From NCBI GenBank assembly GCA_021794475.1, contig JAJYQS010000068.1, positions 1,504 to 51,247 of the forward strand: a stretch of 49,744 bases of DNA, read 5' to 3'. The number at the start of each line of letters is the position of its first letter. The first letter of the stretch is position 1. Positions 7,924-16,777 of the stretch are shown piece after piece. The notes below the pieces were generated by a model. That model saw nothing but the letters and a program-made list of their open reading frames with translations. It was not told the DNA's origin and did not search any database. Source of the stretch: a bacterium. GTDB taxonomy: Bacteria; SZUA-79; Acidulodesulfobacterales; Acidulodesulfobacteraceae. Both the position numbers and the translations under genes were made by a program.

Positions 7924-8172
7924 ATGACTATAAACCAAAAATTTATAACAAAACTGTTTAATCCTGATTCAAGAAAAAATATAGACTTTAATGATTTAAT
8001 AAAATTCTTGAAAAATTTAGGCTTTGCCGAAAGAACTAAAGGAGATCATTTTATATTTACTAAAGAAAACATTATCGAGATTTTAAATATTCAGCCTAAT
8101 GAGAATAACAAGGCTAAATCTTATCAGGTTAAACAAATTATTAGTATTTTAAAAAAATATAAAATGATATAA
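7924..8172 (+). CDS. hicA: HicA-type mRNA interferase toxin
   Basis: An 82-residue protein of the HicA (YcfA-like, double-stranded-RNA-binding fold) family, predicted to cleave mRNA when not bound by HicB. The family pattern is visible: a DFNDLIKFLKNLGF helix, the catalytic-type histidine H42 in RTKGDHFIF, then a strand carrying IIEILNIQP and a basic C-terminal KSYQVKQIISILKKY helix. I chose the ATG at 7924 rather than the upstream one at 7861, because 7861 overlaps the integrase remnant and adds residues foreign to the family. The ribosome-binding site is weak, usual for toxins. hicB follows 69 bases downstream on the same strand, the usual hicA-hicB order. Confidence 0.87.
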   Translation: MTINQKFITKLFNPDSRKNIDFNDLIKFLKNLGFAERTKGDHFIFTKENIIEILNIQPNENNKAKSYQVKQIISILKKYKMI

Positions 8173-8241
8173 AATTGAATTTGTTATTTTTTTATGCTAT
8201 ATTTTAATATGTGTATTATAAATACATAAGGAAGCGTTAAT

Positions 8242-8451
8242 ATGTATAATTACGATATGATAATCCATTACGATAAAGAAGAAAACTTTTACATAGCAGA
8301 AGTTCCGGAACTGCCCGGCTGCATGGCTGACGGCAAAACTTACGAAGAAGCCGCAAGAAATGCTCAAACCGTTATAGCCGAATGGATAGAAACCGCAAGA
8401 GAGCTCGGCAGAGAAGTGCCTTGTCCTTCCTCCGCTGCAAATTACGCCTGA
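8242..8451 (+). CDS. hicB: HicB-type antitoxin
   Basis: A 69-residue HicB-like protein with the family signature FYIAEVPELPGCMADGKTYE followed by EAARNAQTVIAEWIETARELG, a partial RNase H-like fold that caps HicA. It lacks the C-terminal ribbon-helix-helix or HTH extension of longer HicB proteins, so transcriptional autoregulation by it alone is doubtful, although short forms like this are common. AAGGAAG upstream of the ATG gives a good ribosome-binding site. It pairs with the toxin gene at 7924-8172. The codons look less AT-biased than the neighbours (runs of GCC, GGC, CCG), which may reflect foreign origin. Confidence 0.9.
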   Translation: MYNYDMIIHYDKEENFYIAEVPELPGCMADGKTYEEAARNAQTVIAEWIETARELGREVPCPSSAANYA

Positions 8452-8642
8452 ATTTAAACTTAATTTAAAACGGCCAATTTTTTCTTTATTAAAACGCCAG
8501 CAATTTTTACCAAAATTTTTCTGCTGCGGAGGCGCTCGCATATTCCACCCTTTTGTACCCCTTATATTTACTGTAAAAATTCTTGTAAAAAATAAAGGCG
8601 TAGGCTATTATCTGATATAGGTTCAATGGCCACTTTTTTATT

Positions 8643-8837
8643 TTAATTTTTTAGCCAATTTATAATTGTCATATGCGATGAAATGTTTAACTTTTCCGCT
8701 ATTTCTCTATAACTTTTGCCTTGTGCCCTTAACGGTCTTGCCGCAGCCCTTTTATTCTCGTTTTTTACATATCTTGCTATGCTGGATTTAATGCCTCGTT
8801 TTGCCTGTAATTCGCTCGTATGTGTTTGCTGTATCAA
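8643..8837 (-). pseudogene. Helix-turn-helix protein fragment
   Basis: A 64-residue minus-strand frame with a clear helix-turn-helix near its end: GKSYREIAEKLNISSHMTIINWL, preceded by a basic KNENKRAAARPLRAQ stretch. This resembles the N-terminal DNA-binding part of resolvase, transposase or integrase proteins. The only start is a TTG without a properly spaced ribosome-binding site. An ATG with a better upstream AAGGTGA lies in another frame that stops after four codons, suggesting a frameshifted or truncated gene. Lying in the decayed integration region after hicAB, it is probably debris of a mobile element. A genuine small regulator cannot be ruled out. Confidence 0.4.
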
Positions 8838-8888
8838 ATTATTTCCATATTTTCACCTTTTCATTAATGATAAACGGTTATTTCAACT

Positions 8889-9227
8889 TCATAAGCATTG
8901 GAATCTTTCCATATTTTTTATATTCTCATAATGCTCTACCGTTGGAAATGGTTCATAGAAATGATGTAAAAGCTTTTTCCATTCTTCATAATTAGGCGAC
9001 TGACGAAATCCTGCAGTATGAGCTTCAAGCGTTTGCCAATAAACTAATAAGATGTATTTACCGGAAAATTCGATGCAGCGCCGCAGCTCATGAGAAACAT
9101 AGCCCTCCATTGAGGATATAATAGATTGAGCCTGCGTAAATGCAAGTTCAAAAGCATGAGACTCTTCCGGACGAACATTTAAAATTGCTACTTCAAGAAT
9201 TGTTTCTGACCTTTTTGAAATATTCAT
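8889..9227 (-). CDS. Antibiotic biosynthesis monooxygenase (ABM) domain protein
   Basis: A 112-residue single-domain protein of the ABM dimeric ferredoxin-like fold. The N-terminal strand ETILEVAILNVRPEESHAFE, the middle SMEGYVSHELRRC and the strand YILLVYWQTLEAHTAGFR are the family pattern. The C-terminal KKLLHHFYEPFPTVEHYE is well conserved in a cytosolic subgroup of ABM proteins. Members include heme-degrading and quinol-oxidising enzymes, but this subgroup has no firmly assigned substrate that I know of. No good ribosome-binding site is visible. It lies 47 bases upstream of thiM's stop on the opposite side of the decayed mobile region, in the same direction as thiM, and could be the last gene of that transcript. 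Confidence 0.82.
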   Translation of the reverse strand: MNISKRSETILEVAILNVRPEESHAFELAFTQAQSIISSMEGYVSHELRRCIEFSGKYILLVYWQTLEAHTAGFRQSPNYEEWKKLLHHFYEPFPTVEHYENIKNMERFQCL

Positions 9228-9274
9228 ATATTATAATGCGATAAAAATAATAAACAATAATTTGGAGAAACCTA

Positions 9275-10078
9275 TTAAATTTCTTCAATTTTTGCATACT
9301 TTGACAGCATATTTGAATCAAATGCGGAAAGATTATTGAAAAACTCTAACTGAAAAGAGCCCGACAGTCTTGATTTTAATGCGGCGCGTTCTCCGCATAT
9401 TCCTATAAGCACGGCCCCGGTCAGACTCGCTTTTAGATAATTATTATCTATTGAAGCAAATGCTCCCATAACGGAAGACGATATACAGCCTGCTCCCGTC
9501 ATTTTAGTTAATAATACATCGCCGTTGTGAACGGAATATGCAGTTAATCCGTCTGATATTATATCTTCTTTGCCGCTTATACATATTACGGAAGAAGTTT
9601 TTAAAGAAAGCTCCTCAGCTAAAGTTTTTTTATCTTCTACATGACCTGAAGAATCTACACCTTTAGTTTTAAGTTTTATACCCGATAAGTTAGCTATTTC
9701 CGATTCATTTCCTCTAATAATCGAAAGTTTTACGTTTGCAATTATTTCTCTAGAAGCATCGTTTCTTAAACAGCTTGCTCCGGCTCCCACAGGATCGAAT
9801 ATTACAGGAATCCCTTTTTTATTGGCGCAGCTTCCGGCAAAAAGCATTACATCTATCAAATCTTTAGTGAGAGTCCCTATATTTAGGACTAAAGAATTAG
9901 ATATTGAAACTATGTCTTCTATCTCTTCCTTAGCATAAGCCATAATAGGACTTGCCCCTATCGCAAGCAAGGCATTGGCTGTTACGTTAGTGACAACCAT
10001 ATTGGTTATATTGTGAACTAATGGATTTTGTTTTTTTAACAGTTCTAAATTTTTAGATAAATCGTTAACAGTTATCAT
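9275..10078 (-). CDS. thiM: Hydroxyethylthiazole kinase
   Basis: A 267-residue ThiM that phosphorylates 4-methyl-5-(2-hydroxyethyl)thiazole with ATP, a salvage step for the thiazole half of thiamine. The ribokinase-like signatures are present: PLVHNITNMVVTNVTANALL at the N-terminus (substrate pocket), IPVIFDPVGAGAS, IIRGNESEI, and TKMTGAGCISS with the catalytic-site Cys in the anion-hole loop. Full length for the family. No thiE or thiD lies next to it, so it looks like a stand-alone salvage gene. The 123 bases upstream show no TPP riboswitch core. Confidence 0.94.
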   Translation of the reverse strand: MITVNDLSKNLELLKKQNPLVHNITNMVVTNVTANALLAIGASPIMAYAKEEIEDIVSISNSLVLNIGTLTKDLIDVMLFAGSCANKKGIPVIFDPVGAGASCLRNDASREIIANVKLSIIRGNESEIANLSGIKLKTKGVDSSGHVEDKKTLAEELSLKTSSVICISGKEDIISDGLTAYSVHNGDVLLTKMTGAGCISSSVMGAFASIDNNYLKASLTGAVLIGICGERAALKSRLSGSFQLEFFNNLSAFDSNMLSKYAKIEEI

Positions 10079-10201
10079 AGTTTTTTAATTTAACAACTTA
10101 ATAGAAAATATAAATATACATTAATTATGTACTGCATATTTATAGTTTACAGAGTTATAATTTTTCAATAAAACTTTTTACCCAAATACATTTATTATAT
10201 T

Positions 10202-12025
10202 TTAACATGATATATCATCTATGCAAACCTTATTTCTCCCTGTTTCTTTTGCATTGTATAAAGCCGCATCGACTCTATAGACAATGCTTTTTGATGTATC
10301 GTTCTGTTCAATATCGGTTATTCCGAAACTGCAGGTAATGGAATCGCCTATATTAAAATTATGTTTTTCTATTTTAAGCCTTAATCTTTCGGTAAGTTCT
10401 TTTGCCGTAGATATAGATGTTTCCGGCGATATTATCATAAATTCTTCACCGCCGTAACGGGCGAAAAAATCTGCCGACCTCAAGTTTTCTTTTACTAAAG
10501 CTGAAAGTTCTTTTAATATAAAATCTCCGGTTTCATGACCGTATGCGTCGTTTATATTTTTAAAATGGTCAATATCGAACATAATAAGCGATAAAGGCCT
10601 ATTGTACCTTAGAGCCGCGTTAAGCAGTTCCGCAAGTTTATTATCGAAAGAGCGGCGGTTATTAATACCGGTTAAAGCATCAATTTCTGAAAGTTCTTTG
10701 TACTCTTCTCTTTCAATTAAAATATGCTGTTCTTTTAATATCTGGTCGGTAACGTCGGCAAATATCGCAAGACCTGTCTGCTCGTTATTATAAGTTATCG
10801 CTGTTCTAAACAGGTCTATGTAGTGTATTTTATCTCCGTCAAGATATTGATATATAAATCTTGAGGAAAATTCTTTATTAAAATACGGTTTAAATATAGG
10901 GGTATTTGAATAATACAGATTTTCTTCTTTAATGCTGAAAAAATCATTAACGTTTAAATTTAAAAACTCTTCTTTACTATAATGAAATAAATCAAGGATA
11001 GCTGAATTTACATAGATAAATTTTTCTTGATTATACAACGCAATACCTGAATGAATATTTTCTATCAAAACTTTGAAGAGATCGCGTTCCTGTTCTAATG
11101 CATTTCTTAGTTTTAATTCATTCTTATAAGCATCTATTTTACCAAGACCTCTGGATATATTTTTAGCGGTTTCTTCAAGCAATATCTTCAGGTCGTCATC
11201 AAAAATGTTCTCTTCATTATGATATATCCCGAACAGCGCCCATATCTCGCCATTTCTGAAAATAGGCAGATTTGCGGTTGATTTTACACCAAAACGCTCT
11301 GCCCGTTCTTTCCAAAGAGACAAAAACGAAGCTGACGCAAAAGACTGAATGTAGCACGATTTTTGTTTTCGCCATGTTTTGCCGGACGTTCCCTGACCTT
11401 CCGGAATATCTGGATTAACAGAAATAAAGACATTGTCAAGATACCTTGTTTCGCCGGCGGAAGCCGGAAATTGGAGCCTTCCGCGCTCATCAGGTTTTGC
11501 AATATATGCAAGTTTAAGATTTCCTAATTTAACGGCGCTTTCACAGATAGACTTAAACATCTCGTTTTCATCTTTGCTGTCTGCCACAAATTCATTTATT
11601 TTAGCTAAAGCCGCATTAAAATCATACAATCGCCTGGCGCGTTCCTGCGCTTGTATTCTTTCGGTTATATCCGTTATGACCGCCAGTATATAATGTTCGT
11701 TATTGTATAAAATGAAAGATATGTTTACTTCTACATTTTTTATACTTCCGTCTTTAAGCTTATGTTTAAAAATAGCCTGATTATGACCTTCGTTTAATGC
11801 CTTGGCTCTGAAAGTTGCTAAATCGTCTGCCGGAATAAAAGGATTTATTGCGGTAATAGTCATATGTTGAAATTCGTCTTTAGTGTAACCGTAAAATATT
11901 TCAGCTTTTTCATTGGCGTCTATTATAAGACCCGTCTCAACGTCAATGATGAGCAATGGAACAGGAAGCTTATCAAAAAATATTTTCAATCTCAATTCTG
12001 TATTATTAATAATTTCAGGCGGCAT
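10202..12025 (-). CDS. Cytosolic PAS-GAF-PAS-GGDEF diguanylate cyclase
   Basis: A 607-residue soluble signalling protein predicted to make c-di-GMP. The domains in order are PAS with a PAC tail (about 12-128, ending ILAVITDITERIQAQERARR), GAF (about 150-295), PAS (about 315-432) and GGDEF (about 446-605). The active-site motif is GGEEF at 525-529. The DIDHFKNIND metal/nucleotide strand is intact. The product-inhibition I-site RxxD is present as RSAD (516-519), five residues before it, so feedback by c-di-GMP is likely. No membrane segments, so it probably senses an intracellular cue through PAS or GAF; the ligand is not evident. A 16-bp tandem repeat lies 31 bases upstream of the start. The ribosome-binding site is weak. 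Confidence 0.93.
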   Translation of the reverse strand: MPPEIINNTELRLKIFFDKLPVPLLIIDVETGLIIDANEKAEIFYGYTKDEFQHMTITAINPFIPADDLATFRAKALNEGHNQAIFKHKLKDGSIKNVEVNISFILYNNEHYILAVITDITERIQAQERARRLYDFNAALAKINEFVADSKDENEMFKSICESAVKLGNLKLAYIAKPDERGRLQFPASAGETRYLDNVFISVNPDIPEGQGTSGKTWRKQKSCYIQSFASASFLSLWKERAERFGVKSTANLPIFRNGEIWALFGIYHNEENIFDDDLKILLEETAKNISRGLGKIDAYKNELKLRNALEQERDLFKVLIENIHSGIALYNQEKFIYVNSAILDLFHYSKEEFLNLNVNDFFSIKEENLYYSNTPIFKPYFNKEFSSRFIYQYLDGDKIHYIDLFRTAITYNNEQTGLAIFADVTDQILKEQHILIEREEYKELSEIDALTGINNRRSFDNKLAELLNAALRYNRPLSLIMFDIDHFKNINDAYGHETGDFILKELSALVKENLRSADFFARYGGEEFMIISPETSISTAKELTERLRLKIEKHNFNIGDSITCSFGITDIEQNDTSKSIVYRVDAALYNAKETGRNKVCIDDISC

Positions 12026-12380
12026 TTTTTAATCGGTTATTTATCTGATATGGCTTGTAATAACTACGACGTGTAATAACTACGACGTGTGAAATATTGT
12101 AGCATGCAATAATAAAATACTCAAGTAGAAATAACTGTTCAATATTAATTTCTATTTGCTAAAGTGCATTATATACGTTTGAGGTTTATATAATATATTT
12201 CCTTTTCTCCAAGAAAGAAATTATTACGTCATAATTATGAGTAAAATTTATATTCTTCTTTTAAAAAAATTTTGATACAATATTGCCGTAATATAAATAT
12301 AATTATATATAAAACATATAATCGGATATATAGTTTATAATCATATATAACTATAATTACTTTTAATACGGCGCTTTACG
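12026..12380. other. Divergent intergenic region between the GGDEF gene and glpK
   Basis: This 355-base AT-rich stretch separates divergently transcribed genes and must hold both promoters. Besides the 16-bp tandem repeat at 12056-12090, I see runs of TATA/ATAT-type sequence before glpK but no convincing -35/-10 pair, riboswitch or terminator. glpK has no clear Shine-Dalgarno. Confidence 0.6.
12056..12090. repeat. 16-bp tandem direct repeat upstream of the GGDEF gene
   Basis: The unit TGTAATAACTACGACG occurs twice back to back (12056-12071, 12072-12087) and begins a third time (TGT to 12090). It lies 31-65 bases upstream of the GGDEF start codon, a position where a regulator could bind. It may equally be a slippage duplication without function. 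Confidence 0.8.
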
Positions 12381-13862
12381 ATGACACAGCAATGCGTGAT
12401 TGCTCTTGATTCCGGAACTACCGGAAACAGAAGCATAATTTTTGACGGCAGAGGTAAAATTATTGCTAATTTTTACTATGAATTTCCTCAAATTTTTCCC
12501 GCTCCGGCATGGGTTGAACAGAATCCTTTCGATATTTTACATTCTGCCTTAAAATCGCTGCAGGAAGCGGTATATTTCTGTAAAAATAATAATTATGATA
12601 TTTTATCACTCGGCATAACAAATCAAAGAGAAACTTCAATCCTGTGGAACAAAAAAACTGGAAAACCGGTTTATAACGCTATTGTCTGGCAATGCCGCAG
12701 AACGGAAAAGATTTGTGCAGATTTCAAAAATTATGCGGAGATTATTAAAGAAAAAACCGGTTTATTTTTAGACCCTTATTTTTCCGCTACAAAAATAAAA
12801 TGGATTATAGATAATATATCAGGCGTTAAGGAATCTATTTTAAAAGGCGATATTTTATTCGGAACGGTTGATTCATGGCTTTTATGGAATTTAACGGAGG
12901 AAAAAAATCATTTCACGGACACGTCAAATGCCTCAAGAACACTGCTGTATAATATAAACACGCTGCAATACGATGACGAATTAATCGATATCTTTAAAAT
13001 ACCGGCGAATATATTACCTGAAGTTAAAAACAGCAATTCATGTTTCGGCTTTCTTAATAAAATATATTTAAAAGGTAATCATAATAAAAAAATACCGATA
13101 ATCGGCATTCTTGGCGATCAGCAAGCATCGCTCTTTGCACATGCATCTTTTGACGGCGGAATCGTAAAAAACACTTACGGGACAGGTCTGTTTGTCATGG
13201 CTCAATCTGGAAAACATCCTTTTAAATCAGATAAATTACTCTCTACAATCGCATGGACTATTAAAAATGAAACTTATTACGCCCTTGAAGGAAGCATATT
13301 TACAGGCGGAGCATTAATCGGCTGGCTTAAAAATGGTCTGAAAATCATAAAATCATACTCCATAACGTCAAATATCGCTAAAAAATTATCTGATAACGAC
13401 GGGGTTTATTTTATACCGGCTCTTTCAGGGCTCGGCGCTCCATATTGGAACAGCAAAGCAAGAGGCATTATAACGGGCATAACCGGAAAAACCACTAAGG
13501 AAAATATCGTCAGGGCAGCGCTGGAGTCTCTGGCTTATTCTACAAAAGACGTTATCAATGAACTATTTAACATGCCCTACAAATTGAGAGTTGACGGGAA
13601 AGCAAGCGAGAATGATTTTCTGATGCAGTTTCAATCCGATATTCTGGGAATACAGGTCGAACGCACCGCTGTTTCTGAAATGACTGCATTCGGCATAGCA
13701 GGTTTTTCCGGCATATATTCAGGATTATGGTCAATAGAAGAATATTCAAAAATTTATAGAATAAAAAAGATATTCAAACCGCAGATGGACGAAAATACAA
13801 GAAATATATTATACGATAAGTGGAAACAGGCGATTTCCGCAGCTTTAAATCTGGCGGAGTAA
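12381..13862 (+). CDS. glpK: Glycerol kinase
   Basis: A 493-residue FGGY-family kinase converting glycerol to glycerol 3-phosphate with ATP, feeding lipid synthesis or glycolysis. The phosphate-1 loop is IALDSGTTGNRSIIFD (residues 7-22; Asp10 binds metal). GITNQRETSILWNKKTGKPV and IVWQCRRT are the glycerol-kinase signatures, and GDQQASLFAH and the FGGY-type GLGAPYWNSKARG segment follow. Full length. In the first loop most GlpK proteins read DQGTTSSR, so SGTTGNR is a mild variation. No glpF or glpD is adjacent. It is convergent with panC, the two stops lying 6 bases apart without a visible terminator, so read-through antisense RNA is possible. Confidence 0.93.
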   Translation: MTQQCVIALDSGTTGNRSIIFDGRGKIIANFYYEFPQIFPAPAWVEQNPFDILHSALKSLQEAVYFCKNNNYDILSLGITNQRETSILWNKKTGKPVYNAIVWQCRRTEKICADFKNYAEIIKEKTGLFLDPYFSATKIKWIIDNISGVKESILKGDILFGTVDSWLLWNLTEEKNHFTDTSNASRTLLYNINTLQYDDELIDIFKIPANILPEVKNSNSCFGFLNKIYLKGNHNKKIPIIGILGDQQASLFAHASFDGGIVKNTYGTGLFVMAQSGKHPFKSDKLLSTIAWTIKNETYYALEGSIFTGGALIGWLKNGLKIIKSYSITSNIAKKLSDNDGVYFIPALSGLGAPYWNSKARGIITGITGKTTKENIVRAALESLAYSTKDVINELFNMPYKLRVDGKASENDFLMQFQSDILGIQVERTAVSEMTAFGIAGFSGIYSGLWSIEEYSKIYRIKKIFKPQMDENTRNILYDKWKQAISAALNLAE

Positions 13863-13868
13863 ACTGCT

Positions 13869-14699
13869 TTATTCCAGAAAAATATTATCTATCAACCTCA
13901 CTCCTGAAAATTTCACTGCCGATAAAATGATATCACCCGTTTCTGCCATTGTTTTTCTGCCGATTAATTCTTTATCCATAATTTCTACATATTCTACGGT
14001 AAAATTTTTATCTATTAATTCTTTTATAGCCAGATGTTTTAAATTTTCGACAGATGTTTCGCCTTTTTTGAAAAGCAGTCTTATATTGTTTAATATCTTG
14101 TAGAAATTGCATGCACTTTCTTTATCCGCGCTGTTAAAATAGAAATTTCTTGAGCTCATAGCCAAACCGCACTCCTCTCTCACGGTAGGAACAGGCATAA
14201 TTTTCACGTCCATAAAGAAATCTTCAGCCATTTTTTTAATGAGTATATACTGCTGATAATCTTTTAAACCAAAAAAAGCAAAATCAGGCTGAACTATTAA
14301 CAGAAGTTTCATAACAATCGTTAAAACACCCTGAAAATGACCATGTCTATATAGACCGCACAATTTATTAGAAAGGAAATCGTCGATTATAAAAGTTTTA
14401 TTATTTTTTGTTATCTTCTCATCAGGCATATACACACAATCCACATTCAGCCGACGTAATTTTTCTATATCTCCTTCTATGTCGCGCGGATAATTGTTAA
14501 AATCCTCCGACGGTCCAAATTGCATAGGATTAACATAAATTGAAACAAAAACTTTTCCGTGTTTTAATGCGTTTCTAACGATATTCAGATGTCCTTCGTG
14601 CAGTTTTCCCATTGTCGGGACTAATGATATTGTCTGACCGCCGGTTTTAAATTTTTTACTCAGGTCTTTAGCGTCTTTTATACAGGTTATTATTTCCAT
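13869..14699 (-). CDS. panC: Pantothenate synthetase (pantoate-beta-alanine ligase)
   Basis: A 276-residue class I aminoacyl-tRNA-synthetase-like ligase that joins pantoate and beta-alanine using ATP to make pantothenate, precursor of coenzyme A. The HxGH nucleotide motif is HEGH at 34-37 in VPTMGKLHEGHL. YVNPMQFGPSEDFNNYPR is the pantoate-binding stretch. GLKDYQQYILIKKM and the KMSKS-like MSSRNFYF loop complete the family pattern. Full length. It is convergent with glpK and has about 215 bases of AT-rich non-coding DNA upstream. No other pantothenate gene is in the window. Confidence 0.95.
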   Translation of the reverse strand: MEIITCIKDAKDLSKKFKTGGQTISLVPTMGKLHEGHLNIVRNALKHGKVFVSIYVNPMQFGPSEDFNNYPRDIEGDIEKLRRLNVDCVYMPDEKITKNNKTFIIDDFLSNKLCGLYRHGHFQGVLTIVMKLLLIVQPDFAFFGLKDYQQYILIKKMAEDFFMDVKIMPVPTVREECGLAMSSRNFYFNSADKESACNFYKILNNIRLLFKKGETSVENLKHLAIKELIDKNFTVEYVEIMDKELIGRKTMAETGDIILSAVKFSGVRLIDNIFLE

Positions 14700-14915
14700 T
14701 ATGTTTGTTTATCTTTTAACAACTCTCATTTTTATATATATTAATATTTATGTCTATTATATTCTATGTATATTAATTTTTATGTAATTTATGTAAAATT
14801 TTTTTACAAAATATAATTAATCTTTATATATATTATATTTAATCTTTTTACTAAGTTATCTTCATTTTAGTTTTAATTTTTTATTTGCATATTTATATGC
14901 TTATACAGTATATAC

Positions 14916-16556
14916 TTAAACACTATACGCTCGTACATTTCTGTACACCTCTTTGCCGCCTATGAAAACTTTTAATATATCTTTTTCTTCAAAATCTATA
15001 ATTTTATCAAAAACATTATCCTCTGTTAATTTCAAATCTTTCGGAATTTTAAATATTATAAAATCTGCATAGGAACCAGTTTCCAACGTTCCGGTCAGAT
15101 GCGGAATATTCAGTATAGCTGCATTATTAACCGTAGCCATTTTAAATAACTCTTTTGATGAAACACAATGATTATTTTCTTCATTATGTATTTTTCTTGC
15201 ATATTTCAACTCATCCAAAATGCTTATGGAACTGTTGGAGTATAGGCTATCCGTTCCTAATCCGACATTTATATTGTTATCTAATAATTTTCTCAGTGGC
15301 AGTCTTGACGAATTAAAAAAATCGTTGCTCCTCGGACAATGAACTATCGACGCTCCTGAATCTTTTATTATTTGAATATCATGCTCATTTATTTCGTTGG
15401 CATGAATCAAGGCAGTTTTTGAAGATAGCATTTCAATCGAATTTAAGTAATCTGCCGGCGTTGAATAATTCGCCGTTCCGTACATTTTAGAAGGATTGCT
15501 AAATGCTCCTAACTGCAGGGCGTTTAATAAATTTTCGGCTATATCCCCCCTGCCTTCTTTCAAAAACGAAATCTCGGATTTATGTTCAGATGTATGAATT
15601 GCCATGTCCAATTTCCATTCTTTATTTTTTTCCGATAATTTTTTAAAAAGTTCTTTAGAAACAGAATAGACGGAATGCGGCGAAAGACCGGGCAGAAAAG
15701 TGTCTTCGGCTGTATATTCGCTGCGCTGAAAATCATCATTCTTATCATAAACGTCAGACATATAAAACCCGCGCTGCTTACTTTTTTCATTATTATTGCA
15801 GTATTTATAATAATAATTCAGCGTTTTTTCTAATTCTTTTATTTTTATATCCGCCAGAGAAGGAGCTAATCCGATTATTTCAATATAAGACTTTATTCTT
15901 GGATGTTCAATATTAAATCTTTTTACGGTAATATCATTATTTATATCTATATCATAGTTGTCATAATTATCGTATTTATCATATTTACCATATTGAACGT
16001 ATCTATTGTCGTATCCATTGTTATTATTATTGCTATTGCTATGAGCAATACCGTATTTGCCGGCTTCATCTTTTGAATTTAAATTTTGCAATTTAAAATC
16101 TTTGCCTGCGGTATAATTTTCCGCTTTATAGTTTATAGCGCAATTAGCAATATATTCTTCAAACTGCTCAAGCGGTACAATATCGCCTATTGCAGTTACT
16201 CCTGACTTTATCGAAATTTCATACGCTTTTTTGCGTATGGCTGCCGTTTCTTGAGCAGAAAGATTCATACGCATTTTAATCAGTGAAATAACCCATTCCG
16301 AAAATATATGCGGGGTACTGCCGTTCGCCTCTATAGTAAGTTCCGTGTGAATGTGAGCGTTTAATAATCCGGGAATAATCAGCGTTGAATAATTTTTATC
16401 TTTTTCTGAATTAACCGTATTTTTTTTGTTGCATGCCGCCTCCGACACCGATTTAATTTTTCCGGTATTTTCGTCTATAAGCAATTCGGCATTTTTCAAT
16501 AACGGAAATACTTCAGAATTAATTAAAATAAATTTGGAATTTATTTTTATCATCAT
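14916..16556 (-). CDS. Metal-dependent amidohydrolase, possibly aminodeoxyfutalosine deaminase
   Basis: A 546-residue amidohydrolase of the chlorohydrolase/adenosine-deaminase-like branch. The metal and catalytic residues are visible: H68 and H70 in LLNAHIHTELT, LSPHSVYS with H294, H321 in IHTSEH, ALIHANE, and the late aspartate in GLGTDSLYSNSSIS. The N- and C-terminal beta-sandwich pieces (GLLNAHIH lead-in; TGTLETGSYADFIIF) are complete. Proteins with NAHxHxELT/S plus a SEWV segment nearby resemble aminodeoxyfutalosine deaminase of the futalosine menaquinone pathway. MTA/SAH deaminases and guanine deaminase relatives are alternatives. A striking low-complexity insert of about 60 residues (150-212), rich in Asn, Asp and Tyr, includes a KYDKYDNYDNYD run. 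No menaquinone genes are adjacent to test the assignment. Confidence 0.75.
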   Translation of the reverse strand: MMIKINSKFILINSEVFPLLKNAELLIDENTGKIKSVSEAACNKKNTVNSEKDKNYSTLIIPGLLNAHIHTELTIEANGSTPHIFSEWVISLIKMRMNLSAQETAAIRKKAYEISIKSGVTAIGDIVPLEQFEEYIANCAINYKAENYTAGKDFKLQNLNSKDEAGKYGIAHSNSNNNNNGYDNRYVQYGKYDKYDNYDNYDIDINNDITVKRFNIEHPRIKSYIEIIGLAPSLADIKIKELEKTLNYYYKYCNNNEKSKQRGFYMSDVYDKNDDFQRSEYTAEDTFLPGLSPHSVYSVSKELFKKLSEKNKEWKLDMAIHTSEHKSEISFLKEGRGDIAENLLNALQLGAFSNPSKMYGTANYSTPADYLNSIEMLSSKTALIHANEINEHDIQIIKDSGASIVHCPRSNDFFNSSRLPLRKLLDNNINVGLGTDSLYSNSSISILDELKYARKIHNEENNHCVSSKELFKMATVNNAAILNIPHLTGTLETGSYADFIIFKIPKDLKLTEDNVFDKIIDFEEKDILKVFIGGKEVYRNVRAYSV

Positions 16557-16777
16557 TACAACGGCTTCAATCTTAACTTGAAAGCCTGCACTTATATTTA
16601 GCGTATTGTGTTAGTATAATAATATTCCTGCATTGCGACTCTATTTTGCCCATAACCGTTCCGAAAATATATATGCGGTATATACGAAAAGTTAATGCGT
16701 TGTTATAGTTATAGATAGATAACATAAACGTTGCGAAAATACATATACGGCATATGCGGTATATGTTCTGCCCTGGT

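Noticed and set aside
8197-8541. A 114-residue minus-strand open frame
   Set aside because: It is the antisense shadow of hicB and has no family features.
10079-10201. TPP riboswitch before thiM
   Set aside because: The 123 bases contain no CTGAGA-type core or paired arms; they are plain AT-rich DNA.
12056-12090. CRISPR array
   Set aside because: Only two tandem 16-bp units with no spacers, and no cas genes in the window.
16660-16765. Repeated GAAAATA-CATATACGG-type elements between rsmA and the amidohydrolase gene
   Set aside because: Copies are short and imperfect and look like drifted simple-sequence DNA rather than a defined repeat or CRISPR.
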